A DNA stretch of 60,887 nt from a virus. Position numbers and translations under genes: made by a program. Positions 42,322-50,133 of this stretch are shown one piece after another (within the stretch, counting starts at the first letter, position 1; each line of letters opens with the position of its first letter). The stretch spans positions 1-60,887 of IMG/VR virus record IMGVR_UViG_3300002835_015500. The stretch is one strand, 5' to 3'. The notes beneath the pieces are model-generated. The model was given only the letters and a program-made list of their open reading frames with translations. It had not been told where the DNA came from and ran no database searches.

Positions 42322-43251
42322 TTAAATTTCGTCTGAAAAATAATCCCTACGCATGCCAGATCTTCTCCCTAGGGGCGAATCATCTTCCATATCTTGGTTT
42401 TTATTATAACCATGATCCTCAAGATCATCGCTATCTAAATTTTCGCTATCATCTTCATCTTCCATTTCTTCGTCCCCAAACTCATCATCTTCTTCGTCAT
42501 GATGATGGTGACGATGACGATGGCGTCTATAACCTTCTTCTTCGTCTTCCATGCCTTCTTCGTCTTCCATGCCTTCTTCGTCTTCCATGCCTTCTTCGTC
42601 TTCCATGCCTTCTTCGTCTTCCATGCCTTCTTCATCTTCCATGCCTTCTTCATCTTCCATGCCTTCTTCATCTTCCATGCCTTCCATGCCTTCTTCATCT
42701 TCCATGCCTTCCATGCCTTCTTCGTCTTCAAACCCAACAGGCTCACTAATTGATTCGTGTATTCTTTTTGATCTTTTTATTTTACTGAGCTCTACAATAA
42801 AACCTTCAAGTAATCCGGATCTGTTAAACTCTCTTGATGCAACCTCTATTAATTTTGGATTGCTTTTTAATGTTTCTACAAAATTGCCAATAAGATCTTC
42901 AGCATTTTTTATTTTATTAATATTTACTTTTACACTTTTTTCTTCTTGAATTTTTTTTGCAAATTCAGAAACAGATAATTTTTTTGTTTTGTTTAACCAT
43001 TCTTTAATGTTTGTTTTATGCCATTCTGGAGCTTTTTTCTGTAGCTCTGGACCTGTGTCTGGTTCGTAGATGTTTTTTTCATCTCCAATATTTCCGAGTC
43101 CCTTGTCTTTAATTTTATCATATTTATGAACTTTTGGTTTATAAACAAGAGACTTATCGCCACTAATTCCTAATGCCTTTTTATCACTTTTTTTAGTCTT
43201 CTTATTTTTCTTTTGTTCGTTTAAGAATTCATTAAATTTTTTGAAAGGCAT
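42322..43251 (-). CDS. Acidic tandem-repeat protein with capsid-targeting-like N-terminus
   Basis: 309 residues, starting MPFKKFNEFLNEQKK behind GGAG. Residues 1-170 are a Lys-rich helical part. Residues about 175-240 are tandem copies of a 6-residue unit MEDEEG, followed by RRHRHRHHHH, a His/Arg cluster that may bind metal, and an acidic end (DEEDDEFGDEEMEDEDD). Acidic core or scaffold proteins of T4 (gp67, gp22) are functionally comparable, by inference. It sits inside the dnaE break and is transcribed against it. Confidence 0.75.
   Translation of the reverse strand: MPFKKFNEFLNEQKKNKKTKKSDKKALGISGDKSLVYKPKVHKYDKIKDKGLGNIGDEKNIYEPDTGPELQKKAPEWHKTNIKEWLNKTKKLSVSEFAKKIQEEKSVKVNINKIKNAEDLIGNFVETLKSNPKLIEVASREFNRSGLLEGFIVELSKIKRSKRIHESISEPVGFEDEEGMEGMEDEEGMEGMEDEEGMEDEEGMEDEEGMEDEEGMEDEEGMEDEEGMEDEEGMEDEEEGYRRHRHRHHHHDEEDDEFGDEEMEDEDDSENLDSDDLEDHGYNKNQDMEDDSPLGRRSGMRRDYFSDEI
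42541..42726. repeat. 18-bp tandem repeats coding for MEDEEG
   Basis: About nine in-frame copies of an 18-bp unit (TTCTTCGTCTTCCATGCC and close variants with TTCATC), plus two shortened units, on the minus-strand coding sequence. Repeat copy number is likely to vary between isolates by slippage. Confidence 0.9.
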
Positions 43252-43261
43252 TTTTTCTCCA

Positions 43262-43435
43262 TTATTCTTTTGTTTGCATCATGATCCATAAAATGATATA
43301 AATTATAGGACCCATCCCAGCAAGTAAAAATGCAAATAGAAAAGCAAGCCTAAAAACCGCAGTCGGTATCCCAGTTGAATCCGACAAACCAGCACAGACT
43401 CCGCCAATCATGGCGTTTTTCTTGTCTACTTTCAT
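43262..43435 (-). CDS. PspC-domain membrane protein (mini)
   Basis: 57 residues from ATG 43435, behind AAGGAG. It begins KKNAMIGGVCAGLSDSTGIP, the hallmark of the PspC domain, and continues as one membrane helix (FRLAFLFAFLLAGMGPIIYIILWIMM). Host PspC sits in the inner membrane and takes part in envelope-stress signalling. A phage copy may protect or tune the membrane during infection. Located in the dnaE break, next to a homing endonuclease. Confidence 0.85.
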   Translation of the reverse strand: MKVDKKNAMIGGVCAGLSDSTGIPTAVFRLAFLFAFLLAGMGPIIYIILWIMMQTKE

Positions 43436-43483
43436 TTTACTCCTTTGATTATATTTATACATCTGTACTAAAATTTTATTTAA

Positions 43484-44578
43484 TTAAAAACACATTTCTT
43501 TATATCTGTTATATTTTCTTTCTAAGTATACAGTAGCATTCTTGTATAAGTAATCACCTATTTTTTTGGCTTGTAATCTGCCTCCTATCGAAAAACTATA
43601 GTTGTTTTTATTATCCTTGTGCCTTTTTTCTAGTTTTGTATTTTTATGAAGTATTTCTTGACATTTTAGTAGAAATTCTTTTGTACCACATAGATTAAAA
43701 ACATAATATTTACCATTACTTTTTTTGAAAGATCCATCACCATCAAAATATCCTCTTATAAAATGATGTTGTAAGTTTTTTGGAACTATAGATTCATTTG
43801 GAAATTTTAATATTAATGTCTTTTTTTCGAAAACTCCTTTGTCAATTAAATCATCAAACAATTGATCTGAAGTAATAAGTAGTCTGCAATATTCTATTTC
43901 TACTCCTCCAAAAGACTTCGACTTATAAATATTTATTGGATATGTAGCATTAATTTGTTTTTTAAAAACCTCTAGATGATCCATATCTTTTATGTTTAAT
44001 GATATTCCAATTTTTTTATTTTTATTTATTCGGCTAATGTAACCGTCAGCATAAATAAAACCAAGCCAATACGCTTTGTGTTCATTATCTATATTTTTAA
44101 AAAAATCATAATTTACATGATATTTTCTTGAATTTATTTTATTACTACGAATAAGCCCTCTTTTTTTAAGATTTTTTGTTAACTTGCCAAGCCCTATACC
44201 AGTTATATTTTTTACCTTTATGGTGGATAATCCTGATAAGTATAAATCTATTGATTTTTCTAATATATGATCATATTTAATAATTTTCTTTTTTGATATT
44301 TTTAATCTTTTTATTTCTTTTCTCAATGTGTGTAGAGAAACCTTTGTTATTTTATTAACTTCATTTAAACTTTTTCCATTTTCGTAAAGACTCAATGCTT
44401 CTTTTAAACTCTCTGATGTATAGCTCTTGTGAGCGGCTTCTTCGGCACTTCTTGTTAAACCAAGTTTTTTAAGTTGATATTGAAGTCCTTGAAAAGATAC
44501 TTCCGCTTCAGCTGCGGACTTTTCTATTGATTTTCCTTCTTTGTAAATAAGAATTGCTTTTTTCATTGATTTTTTCAT
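43484..44578 (-). CDS. LAGLIDADG homing endonuclease in the dnaE break
   Basis: 364 residues. The N-terminal 140 contain three repeated helix-turn-helix (NUMOD-like) units, with SLSEV/TLRKEIKRL-type ends, which usually recognise DNA. The C-terminal part has two LAGLIDADG motifs: WLGFIYADGY at 171-180 and FIRGYFDGDGSF at 273-284. The two acidic residues needed for cutting are present in both. It is encoded antisense to dnaE, so it is not an intron or intein ORF. It would promote spread of the whole interrupting block by cutting an uninterrupted dnaE. Confidence 0.88.
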   Translation of the reverse strand: MKKSMKKAILIYKEGKSIEKSAAEAEVSFQGLQYQLKKLGLTRSAEEAAHKSYTSESLKEALSLYENGKSLNEVNKITKVSLHTLRKEIKRLKISKKKIIKYDHILEKSIDLYLSGLSTIKVKNITGIGLGKLTKNLKKRGLIRSNKINSRKYHVNYDFFKNIDNEHKAYWLGFIYADGYISRINKNKKIGISLNIKDMDHLEVFKKQINATYPINIYKSKSFGGVEIEYCRLLITSDQLFDDLIDKGVFEKKTLILKFPNESIVPKNLQHHFIRGYFDGDGSFKKSNGKYYVFNLCGTKEFLLKCQEILHKNTKLEKRHKDNKNNYSFSIGGRLQAKKIGDYLYKNATVYLERKYNRYKEMCF

Positions 44579-44624
44579 ATATGTCCTTGATGTGAGTAGA
44601 TAATCTATATATAATATAGAGTAA

Positions 44625-44632
44625 TAAAAATA
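44625..44632 (+). promoter_or_regulatory. Possible late-type box TAAAAATA
   Basis: TAAAAATA is 5 nt before ATG 44638, as in the late boxes. Because dnaE would be expected to be an early or middle gene, this may be a chance AT match. Confidence 0.3.
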
Positions 44633-44637
44633 TTTTT

Positions 44638-45951
44638 ATGAAATCAAACATATTTAAAATTTGTGAAGAAAAATTAAAAGAAAAAGGATTGTATGAAGAT
44701 AAAAGATATCAAAAAAGATTAGAATGGGAAAAACAAGAGATAATTTCTCAAAATAAGGAAAATTACTTTCTAGATATGGTGACCAGAAATGTAAATTATC
44801 CAGATAATGAAAATAATCTTTTGGTGTGTTGGCTACTAGAAATAGTACCAAATTTTGATATAGAAAAAGATCCAAATTATGTACAAGGTGATTCTCCGGA
44901 TATCGATGTGGATTTTATTCCTGCTGTTCGTGATTTTTTAAAGAATGAATGGGCTCCTAAAACATTTGGAGAGCAATATGTCTGTAATATAGGAAACTAT
45001 ACTACTTTTGGTATTAAATCCTCTCTTATCGATATGGTTAGAGTTCACGGAGAAGAAAGAGGAGAAATACTCGCTTTAACAACAAATCTTCAAACAAAAG
45101 ATGATGAAGGAAAAGTTCTCACATGGGATTCAGCTATGAAAACTGATCCTATGCTTAAGAAATACTGCGAAGAACACCCAGATATAGCAAAGGCTGCTCA
45201 AAAACTAATTAATAGAAACAGAGGGACAGGTATACATGCTGGAGGTTTGATTGTAAGCTCTATTCCTTTAACCGATCTTGTTCCTCTTATAAAAAGAAAA
45301 GATAGCCCTCAGGCAAGTGCTTGGGTAGAAGGTCTTCATGGACAAGATCTACAGCCAGTAGGACTTGTTAAATTTGATTTGCTTGTGATCAGTAATCTTC
45401 TTCAGATTGCAAAGTGTTGTAAGCTTATAAAAGATAGAAAAGGTATTGATAAAATATGTGCATTTCCTGGTCAAGGCAATTGGAGCAACATAGATGAGTA
45501 TAGGAATGATTTAAAATCCCTAGAAATGGCTAATGAAGGAGACCTTAAATGTATCTTTCAGTTTGATAGCCCAGGTATTAGATCATTAGCTAAAGCTGGT
45601 GGTGTTACAAGATTTGAAGATCTTGTTGCCTACTCATCATTATATCGTCCAGGTCCTTTGAATTGTCTTCAAAAAGATGTAAAAGTTAATACAAATCTTG
45701 GATATAAAAAAATAAAAGATTTGAAGCCTGGGTTAGATAAAATTGCCTATTTAAGTAAAAAAAAGAAAATTAAATATACTGAAAAATTTATTTTAATAAA
45801 AACTGGTTATAAAAAATTATTAAAAATTAAAACTAAATCTGGAAAAGTAATTTTGTGTTCAAATGAACATAAAATCCTTACCGATAAAGATGAATTTATT
45901 GAAGCCGAAAAATTATCTGTTGGGCAAAAAATTGCTAAAAAATTAAAATAA
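44638..45951 (+). CDS. dnaE: DnaE middle fragment with N-terminal split intein
   Basis: 437 residues. Residues 1-342 are polymerase: PDIDVDF at 87-93 carries catalytic Asp residues, followed by NRGTGIHAGG, KFDLLVISNL (third catalytic Asp region) and YSSLYRPGPLN. Residue 343 is Cys (45664), the first residue of the intein; 343-437 read CLQKDVKVNTN then VILCSNEHKILT (block B-like TxxH is NEHK). The protein ends without the extein. The 86 residues before PDIDVDF include a YQKRLEWE...YFL...LLVCWLL string that looks like a degenerate repeat of the upstream fragment. Confidence 0.88.
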   Translation: MKSNIFKICEEKLKEKGLYEDKRYQKRLEWEKQEIISQNKENYFLDMVTRNVNYPDNENNLLVCWLLEIVPNFDIEKDPNYVQGDSPDIDVDFIPAVRDFLKNEWAPKTFGEQYVCNIGNYTTFGIKSSLIDMVRVHGEERGEILALTTNLQTKDDEGKVLTWDSAMKTDPMLKKYCEEHPDIAKAAQKLINRNRGTGIHAGGLIVSSIPLTDLVPLIKRKDSPQASAWVEGLHGQDLQPVGLVKFDLLVISNLLQIAKCCKLIKDRKGIDKICAFPGQGNWSNIDEYRNDLKSLEMANEGDLKCIFQFDSPGIRSLAKAGGVTRFEDLVAYSSLYRPGPLNCLQKDVKVNTNLGYKKIKDLKPGLDKIAYLSKKKKIKYTEKFILIKTGYKKLLKIKTKSGKVILCSNEHKILTDKDEFIEAEKLSVGQKIAKKLK

Positions 45952-45989
45952 AATCTCCTACATATTATTGAATAGTCCTGGAGGCTACA

Positions 45990-47003
45990 ATGATATGTAA
46001 ATTATGCAATAGAGAAATTTCAGACAAATTTTACAGACATTTAAACTCGTCTCATAAAATTAAAAAAACGAAGTATTTGCAAATGTTTCCCGAGCAAACA
46101 GAAGAATATAAAAATCAAATACCCGATGTTTGGAATAAAGGTGAAACCAAAGAATCTAATGAGACTGTATTTTCAATTGCTAAAAAAGTCAAAGATTATA
46201 GCAATCAAGCACATGTTAAAAAAAATAGATCTGAGCGTATGAAAAAAGCATATGAAAAAGGAGATATCCTCAAACCAGAGACTAGAAAAAAAGTTGTTAA
46301 AATGGCGTCAGACGCTTGGGTTAGTAAGGTTAAATCTGTTTCTCCCGAAGAAAGAAAAAAATTATTATTTGCTTTCACATCTGCCGGGAATGAAAAGCTT
46401 AAACAATTGAGAGAAAAGCGGACACCCGAAGACTACCAGAGATTATACCCTTTGGCTAAAGGCAAAGCCAAATATAGTAATTGTGCATTTTGTGATAAAC
46501 AAATTATTATATGGGTTGGAGGAAAGCCAAGACCTAAAATTAAATTTTGCTCTAAAGACTGTAATAATAATTATCGAAAAGTTCATCCTGACTATGTATT
46601 TAGTAGCACAGGCAAGTCATTCTATTCAAAAAAAATGAATTGTGATTTTTTTCTTAGATCGAGACTTGAATTATGGCTCTCCGAACTACTAGATGATTCC
46701 CCATATGTTAAATCTTGGTTTGCAACACCTTGTTGTATTGCTTATAATTATTGCGGCAAAAATAAAAAATATTTTCCGGATTTTTTAATTAATGAAAAAT
46801 TTTTAGTAGAGTTAAAATCAGGATATGTTTATCAAATTGATGCCGAAAAATCTGAAGCAAAATTAAAGGCTGGTGAAAGTTATGCGATAGAAAATAATTT
46901 TCTTTTTCATTACTGGCAGTTCAATGATTGTAACATGAGTAGAAAAAAGTTTCGCAACGACAAAAGGGTTATTAATTTTTTTGAAAGTATAAAAAATGAT
47001 TGA
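45990..47003 (+). CDS. Vsr-like homing endonuclease between split intein halves
   Basis: 337 residues. A C2H2-like finger at the N-terminus (C3, C6, H17, H22), a long basic linker, a second zinc site (CAFCDKQ and KFCSKDC), then a Vsr/EDxHD-type nuclease fold: RLELWLSELL, FPDFLINEKFLVELKSGY (PD...ExK), and a YWQFND end. It is a free-standing gene placed exactly between the two intein halves; its stop overlaps the start of the C-terminal half by 8 bp. This matches the fractured-gene arrangement described from metagenomic phage-like sequences. An SD-like CTGGAGG lies before the ATG. Confidence 0.8.
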   Translation: MICKLCNREISDKFYRHLNSSHKIKKTKYLQMFPEQTEEYKNQIPDVWNKGETKESNETVFSIAKKVKDYSNQAHVKKNRSERMKKAYEKGDILKPETRKKVVKMASDAWVSKVKSVSPEERKKLLFAFTSAGNEKLKQLREKRTPEDYQRLYPLAKGKAKYSNCAFCDKQIIIWVGGKPRPKIKFCSKDCNNNYRKVHPDYVFSSTGKSFYSKKMNCDFFLRSRLELWLSELLDDSPYVKSWFATPCCIAYNYCGKNKKYFPDFLINEKFLVELKSGYVYQIDAEKSEAKLKAGESYAIENNFLFHYWQFNDCNMSRKKFRNDKRVINFFESIKND

Positions 47004-48693
47004 TTATGATGAAATAATTTCTATAGAAAAAGTTGACGAAGATGAATGTTATGATATTTCTTTAATCATTGAAGATGATCTTTATATCGATGAGCCTAAT
47101 TTTATTGCTCAAGATATTGTTGTTCATAACTGTAAAATGCATGAAAGATTCATAGAAAGAAAAAGAGGCAGAGAAGAATATAAATTACATCCTATTTTAA
47201 ACGAAATATTAAAAGATACTTATGGGGTAATTGTATACCAAGAACAAGTAATGAAAATATTGAACATGGTTGGAAATATTCCAATGAGAGATGTTGAAGC
47301 TGTAAGAAAGGCTATTAGTAAGAAAAAAGTAGAACAGTTTATTAAATACAAAGAAACATTTATTAATAATGGAAAAAAGAACTTGGATTCTTCTGAAGAA
47401 GAATTAGAAAATTTATGGAAACTTATTGAAAGTTTTGCAGAATATGGCTTCAATAAAAGTCATGCAGTATGTTATACTCATATTAGTTCAAGACTTTTAT
47501 ATTTAAAGTCTCATTTTCCTCATGAGTTTTATACTGCAATTTTAACATGTGAAAATGATGCCGATAAAATTAAAGAATATAGAAAAGAAATAACTAAGCA
47601 TAAAATAGATTTAAAGCCTGTTGATATTAATTTGTCTAAAGAAAACTTCAGCCTTATAGGAGATGATATTTATTTTGGTTTTTCTAATATAAAAGGAATA
47701 GGAGAGCCTATAGCAAAAGAAATAGTAAAGAGACAGCCATATAAAAACTTTGAAGATTTTGTTGAAAGATTCGGAACAGATTCTAGTGTATTAAAGCCAT
47801 TACTTTCTCTTAGGTGCTTCTCCGATTCGGATCCTTACACTCTTTTTATGTTCTCTGAAAAATATAAAGATTATATAAAGAAAAATCAAGATAGAAAAAA
47901 AAGGTATGCAAATACAGCAAAAAAAAATAAAGAGATTCTTTATTCAATGATCAAGGAGGCAGAGAATACTGATTTTATTAAAAATAAAGTAGTTAGTGGG
48001 GAGATAGACTATATTGATTTAGATTCTTTGAAAATTGGCAGTAAATCATGTGATGATTGGAAAAAGAGATATTTAAAACTTATTATTAATAACAAAGATG
48101 CTTGGAAAAACATATGTAAAATGATTAACAAGATACAGACTGCCAAAAAAAGATATGAAGATAAAGAAGATTTGGAGAAACCTAGACTAGAAGGTTTTGT
48201 TATTGATGATTCTAAAATTGATAAAAACTTGAAAAAAGAATTTGATGATTTAGTAGCCTGTGAAAAGAAGTATTATGGATTTGCTTGGCACAGTAATGTA
48301 AAGGACAGTCCGGATTATAGGGGAGGATTAACCTTCGACACACTAGAGCCTGATTCTGGAGATACTCTTCCTGTGGAAATAGAGGTAATATCTTGTAGTA
48401 AAAAGAAAGGTAAAAAGGCAGAATACTATCAGGTAAAAGCAGAAGATTGTAATTGTGATGAAGGTCTTATAAATGTATGGAAAGATGATTATGCTAATTT
48501 TCAAAATGAATTAGTTCCTGGAAGTTTGCTTAGAGTAAGATTAAGTGCCCCAAGCAAAGGCTTCAAGACATACACAATAGCTAGCACTGGACCAAGAAAT
48601 TTTTTCAAAAAAAGTACTGTTAATAAAGAAGACGACTACAGAATAGTAGTTCTTAGAAAAAAGGAAAAAGATGAGCAAAGAGTTGATAATTGA
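46996..48693 (+). CDS. dnaE: DnaE C-terminal fragment with C-terminal split intein
   Basis: 565 residues. Residues 1-45 are the C-intein: MIDYDEIISIEKVDEDE, CYDISLII, and the final NFIAQDIVVHN (block F/G, His44-Asn45), followed by +1 Cys46. From 46 on it is DnaE: KMHERFIERKRGREE, TYGVIVYQEQVMKI, FAEYGFNKSHAVCY, then the tau/OB-like C-terminal part. Splicing would join RPGPLN to CKMHERF. The cyanobacterial DnaE intein site (AEY/CFNKSH) is uninterrupted here, so this is a different insertion point. The protein overlaps the next gene by 23 bp. Confidence 0.9.
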   Translation: MIDYDEIISIEKVDEDECYDISLIIEDDLYIDEPNFIAQDIVVHNCKMHERFIERKRGREEYKLHPILNEILKDTYGVIVYQEQVMKILNMVGNIPMRDVEAVRKAISKKKVEQFIKYKETFINNGKKNLDSSEEELENLWKLIESFAEYGFNKSHAVCYTHISSRLLYLKSHFPHEFYTAILTCENDADKIKEYRKEITKHKIDLKPVDINLSKENFSLIGDDIYFGFSNIKGIGEPIAKEIVKRQPYKNFEDFVERFGTDSSVLKPLLSLRCFSDSDPYTLFMFSEKYKDYIKKNQDRKKRYANTAKKNKEILYSMIKEAENTDFIKNKVVSGEIDYIDLDSLKIGSKSCDDWKKRYLKLIINNKDAWKNICKMINKIQTAKKRYEDKEDLEKPRLEGFVIDDSKIDKNLKKEFDDLVACEKKYYGFAWHSNVKDSPDYRGGLTFDTLEPDSGDTLPVEIEVISCSKKKGKKAEYYQVKAEDCNCDEGLINVWKDDYANFQNELVPGSLLRVRLSAPSKGFKTYTIASTGPRNFFKKSTVNKEDDYRIVVLRKKEKDEQRVDN

Positions 48694-49123
48694 TGAAAGT
48701 AATTTTTCAGAATACTTCAAAGATGTTTCTTTAAAATATAAACCTAGCAAAGATGAAGTAATTGCATGTTATACAACAAAAGCAAAATTCGGACCAGGAG
48801 ATCTTAAAAAAGATGTAATAAATGCATTAGAAAACAATGCGTATTCAGCTCTTGCTATTATTCAAAAGATGGCAAAAGCCAGATGGATTGATTCGGTAAA
48901 AGTATTAAAAGAAATTTTGCATGATCGCCTTTCAGGTATGAGTGTTGATGAAGTTGAAAATAAAGAATACGAATACATAGCAGAATTTTTTTATTATACT
49001 AAAAAAGAATATATTCCAAAAGATGACCCTCATTGGTCAACTCTAAAAACATATAACTCTGAAGATCTTGTAGATAAAGAAAAAAACATTTTAATAAAAT
49101 CTAAAATTATTGAAAATGTATAA
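48671..49123 (+). CDS. Hypothetical protein downstream of dnaE
   Basis: 150 residues, helical. It starts in the last 23 bp of dnaE behind AAAAAGGAAA, so it is translated with it. AIIQKMAKARWIDSVKVLKEIL and DEVENKEYEYIAEFFYYTKKEYIP are recognisable as helices. No family recognised. Coupling to the polymerase suggests a replication accessory role. Confidence 0.7.
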   Translation: MSKELIIDESNFSEYFKDVSLKYKPSKDEVIACYTTKAKFGPGDLKKDVINALENNAYSALAIIQKMAKARWIDSVKVLKEILHDRLSGMSVDEVENKEYEYIAEFFYYTKKEYIPKDDPHWSTLKTYNSEDLVDKEKNILIKSKIIENV

Positions 49124-49126
49124 ATA
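49119..49126 (+). promoter_or_regulatory. Late promoter box TATAAATA
   Basis: Exact T4 late consensus TATAAATA, 6 nt before ATG 49133. T4 late transcription would then start at about the ATG. No SD. Confidence 0.65.
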
Positions 49127-49132
49127 AACTAT

Positions 49133-49570
49133 ATGTCAACTCCAACCCCAACTCCAACTCCAACTCCAACGCCAACGCCAATATTAGGAGTCGCACAGCC
49201 TGTTCCAAGTTCAAAGCCGGACTATTTAGACAGCCTACTTTCTTGTAATGATTATGTGATAAAGTTGTTTAAGAACAACTTGAATGAAAACAATTTGTCG
49301 TTTACCGAATGTACTTTTGATGGATATTCCTCTAAAGAACTGGATAAGAATAACTGGAGTGCAGCAACAGTAGAATCAGGGGATGTTGTTTCTTATTACG
49401 ATGAAGTTCTGGTCTGGGGATGCAGCGATATTGTAGAAAGTACAATATATGGATATTATATTGTTAATAATTCTGATTCTGTAATATGGTATTATAAATT
49501 CCCAAATCCTGTATTAATTTCAAGTTTACAAGCGATTAGCTTAACATTAAGAATAGTTTTAGGTTGCTAA
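49133..49570 (+). CDS. Structural protein with Thr-Pro repeat stalk
   Basis: 145 residues. The N-terminus is eight Thr-Pro dipeptides (residues 3-17), a stiff spacer of the type found in fibre and decoration proteins. The remainder is an Asn/Ser/Tyr/Trp-rich, beta-like domain with paired Cys. The partial gene at 60112 shares this composition. No SD; exact late box upstream. Likely a virion surface protein; the exact function is unknown. Confidence 0.7.
   Translation: MSTPTPTPTPTPTPTPILGVAQPVPSSKPDYLDSLLSCNDYVIKLFKNNLNENNLSFTECTFDGYSSKELDKNNWSAATVESGDVVSYYDEVLVWGCSDIVESTIYGYYIVNNSDSVIWYYKFPNPVLISSLQAISLTLRIVLGC
49139..49180 (+). repeat. Thr-Pro coding tandem repeat
   Basis: Seven copies of the 6-bp unit CCAACT or CCAACG (Pro-Thr). 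Slippage-prone, so spacer length may vary. Confidence 0.8.
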
Positions 49571-49585
49571 AATTAAAAACTTAAG

Positions 49586-49593
49586 TATATATA
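49586..49593 (+). promoter_or_regulatory. Late-type box TATATATA
   Basis: TATATATA ends 6 nt before ATG 49600; no SD in the upstream 20 nt. Confidence 0.55.
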
Positions 49594-49599
49594 ATTATT

Positions 49600-50127
49600 A
49601 TGAGCAACAATAACATGGAAGATCAGTTCGATAAGTGGACACAACAATGGGATAAAGCATTAAAAGATGGTTTATTTCCAAAGTCTGACCTAAAACCCAA
49701 AGAAATAGAGGACGGAAAATCTAATTTCTTCGGACAGATTAATATCAAAGATTCAGAATTAGATCCAGAACAAGATGGTGTCTCTTATTGGAATGATATT
49801 GCAAATTATTCAGAAGCTCAACTATTAAATGAAAATAAAACATCTAAGGTAGCAAAAAGTAGCAACCCAGTAGATTATTCAAATTTGGGTAGAGATGCAA
49901 AAAATAAACCAACAGACGATTGGACTGAAGGTGAAAGTTTAGATAAACTTAATGAATTGAAGAAAAAACTATACGACTTAGAGGTTCAATTTTTATCTAA
50001 ACATGCGATGGGTGTTAAAGAAAAAGAATTAGACTCTATTAAAAAAGAGATGGGAAAAGTAGCATCTATGATTGACAAAATTAGCGATCAGATAGGTGCA
50101 CTAAGATTCACACCGGAACCTAAATGA
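49600..50127 (+). CDS. Hypothetical protein, probable late gene
   Basis: 175 residues, hydrophilic, with two Trp-rich spots (DKWTQQWDKALKDGLFPKSD) and a C-terminal helix (KLNELKKKLYDLEVQFL). No family recognised. Late box 6 nt upstream and no SD suggest a structural or assembly protein made late. Confidence 0.7.
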   Translation: MSNNNMEDQFDKWTQQWDKALKDGLFPKSDLKPKEIEDGKSNFFGQINIKDSELDPEQDGVSYWNDIANYSEAQLLNENKTSKVAKSSNPVDYSNLGRDAKNKPTDDWTEGESLDKLNELKKKLYDLEVQFLSKHAMGVKEKELDSIKKEMGKVASMIDKISDQIGALRFTPEPK

Positions 50128-50133
50128 TATAAA

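Noticed and set aside
42541-42726. CRISPR-like array
   Set aside because: Repeats are directly adjacent, without spacers, and lie in a coding frame.
42297-42953. Three overlapping frames with leucine, phenylalanine or Ser-Met repeats opposite or beside the MEDEEG repeats
   Set aside because: They are other-frame readings of the 18-bp repeat; only the minus-strand gene has a start signal and a non-repetitive N-terminal part.
42094-44637. Group I intron or intein as cause of the first dnaE break
   Set aside because: The endonuclease is antisense, several independent genes are present, and no intein or intron core features are seen at the boundaries.
47440-47470. Cyanobacterial-type DnaE split intein
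   Set aside because: The site AEYGFNKSH is continuous here; the intein in this window is at RPGPLN/C.
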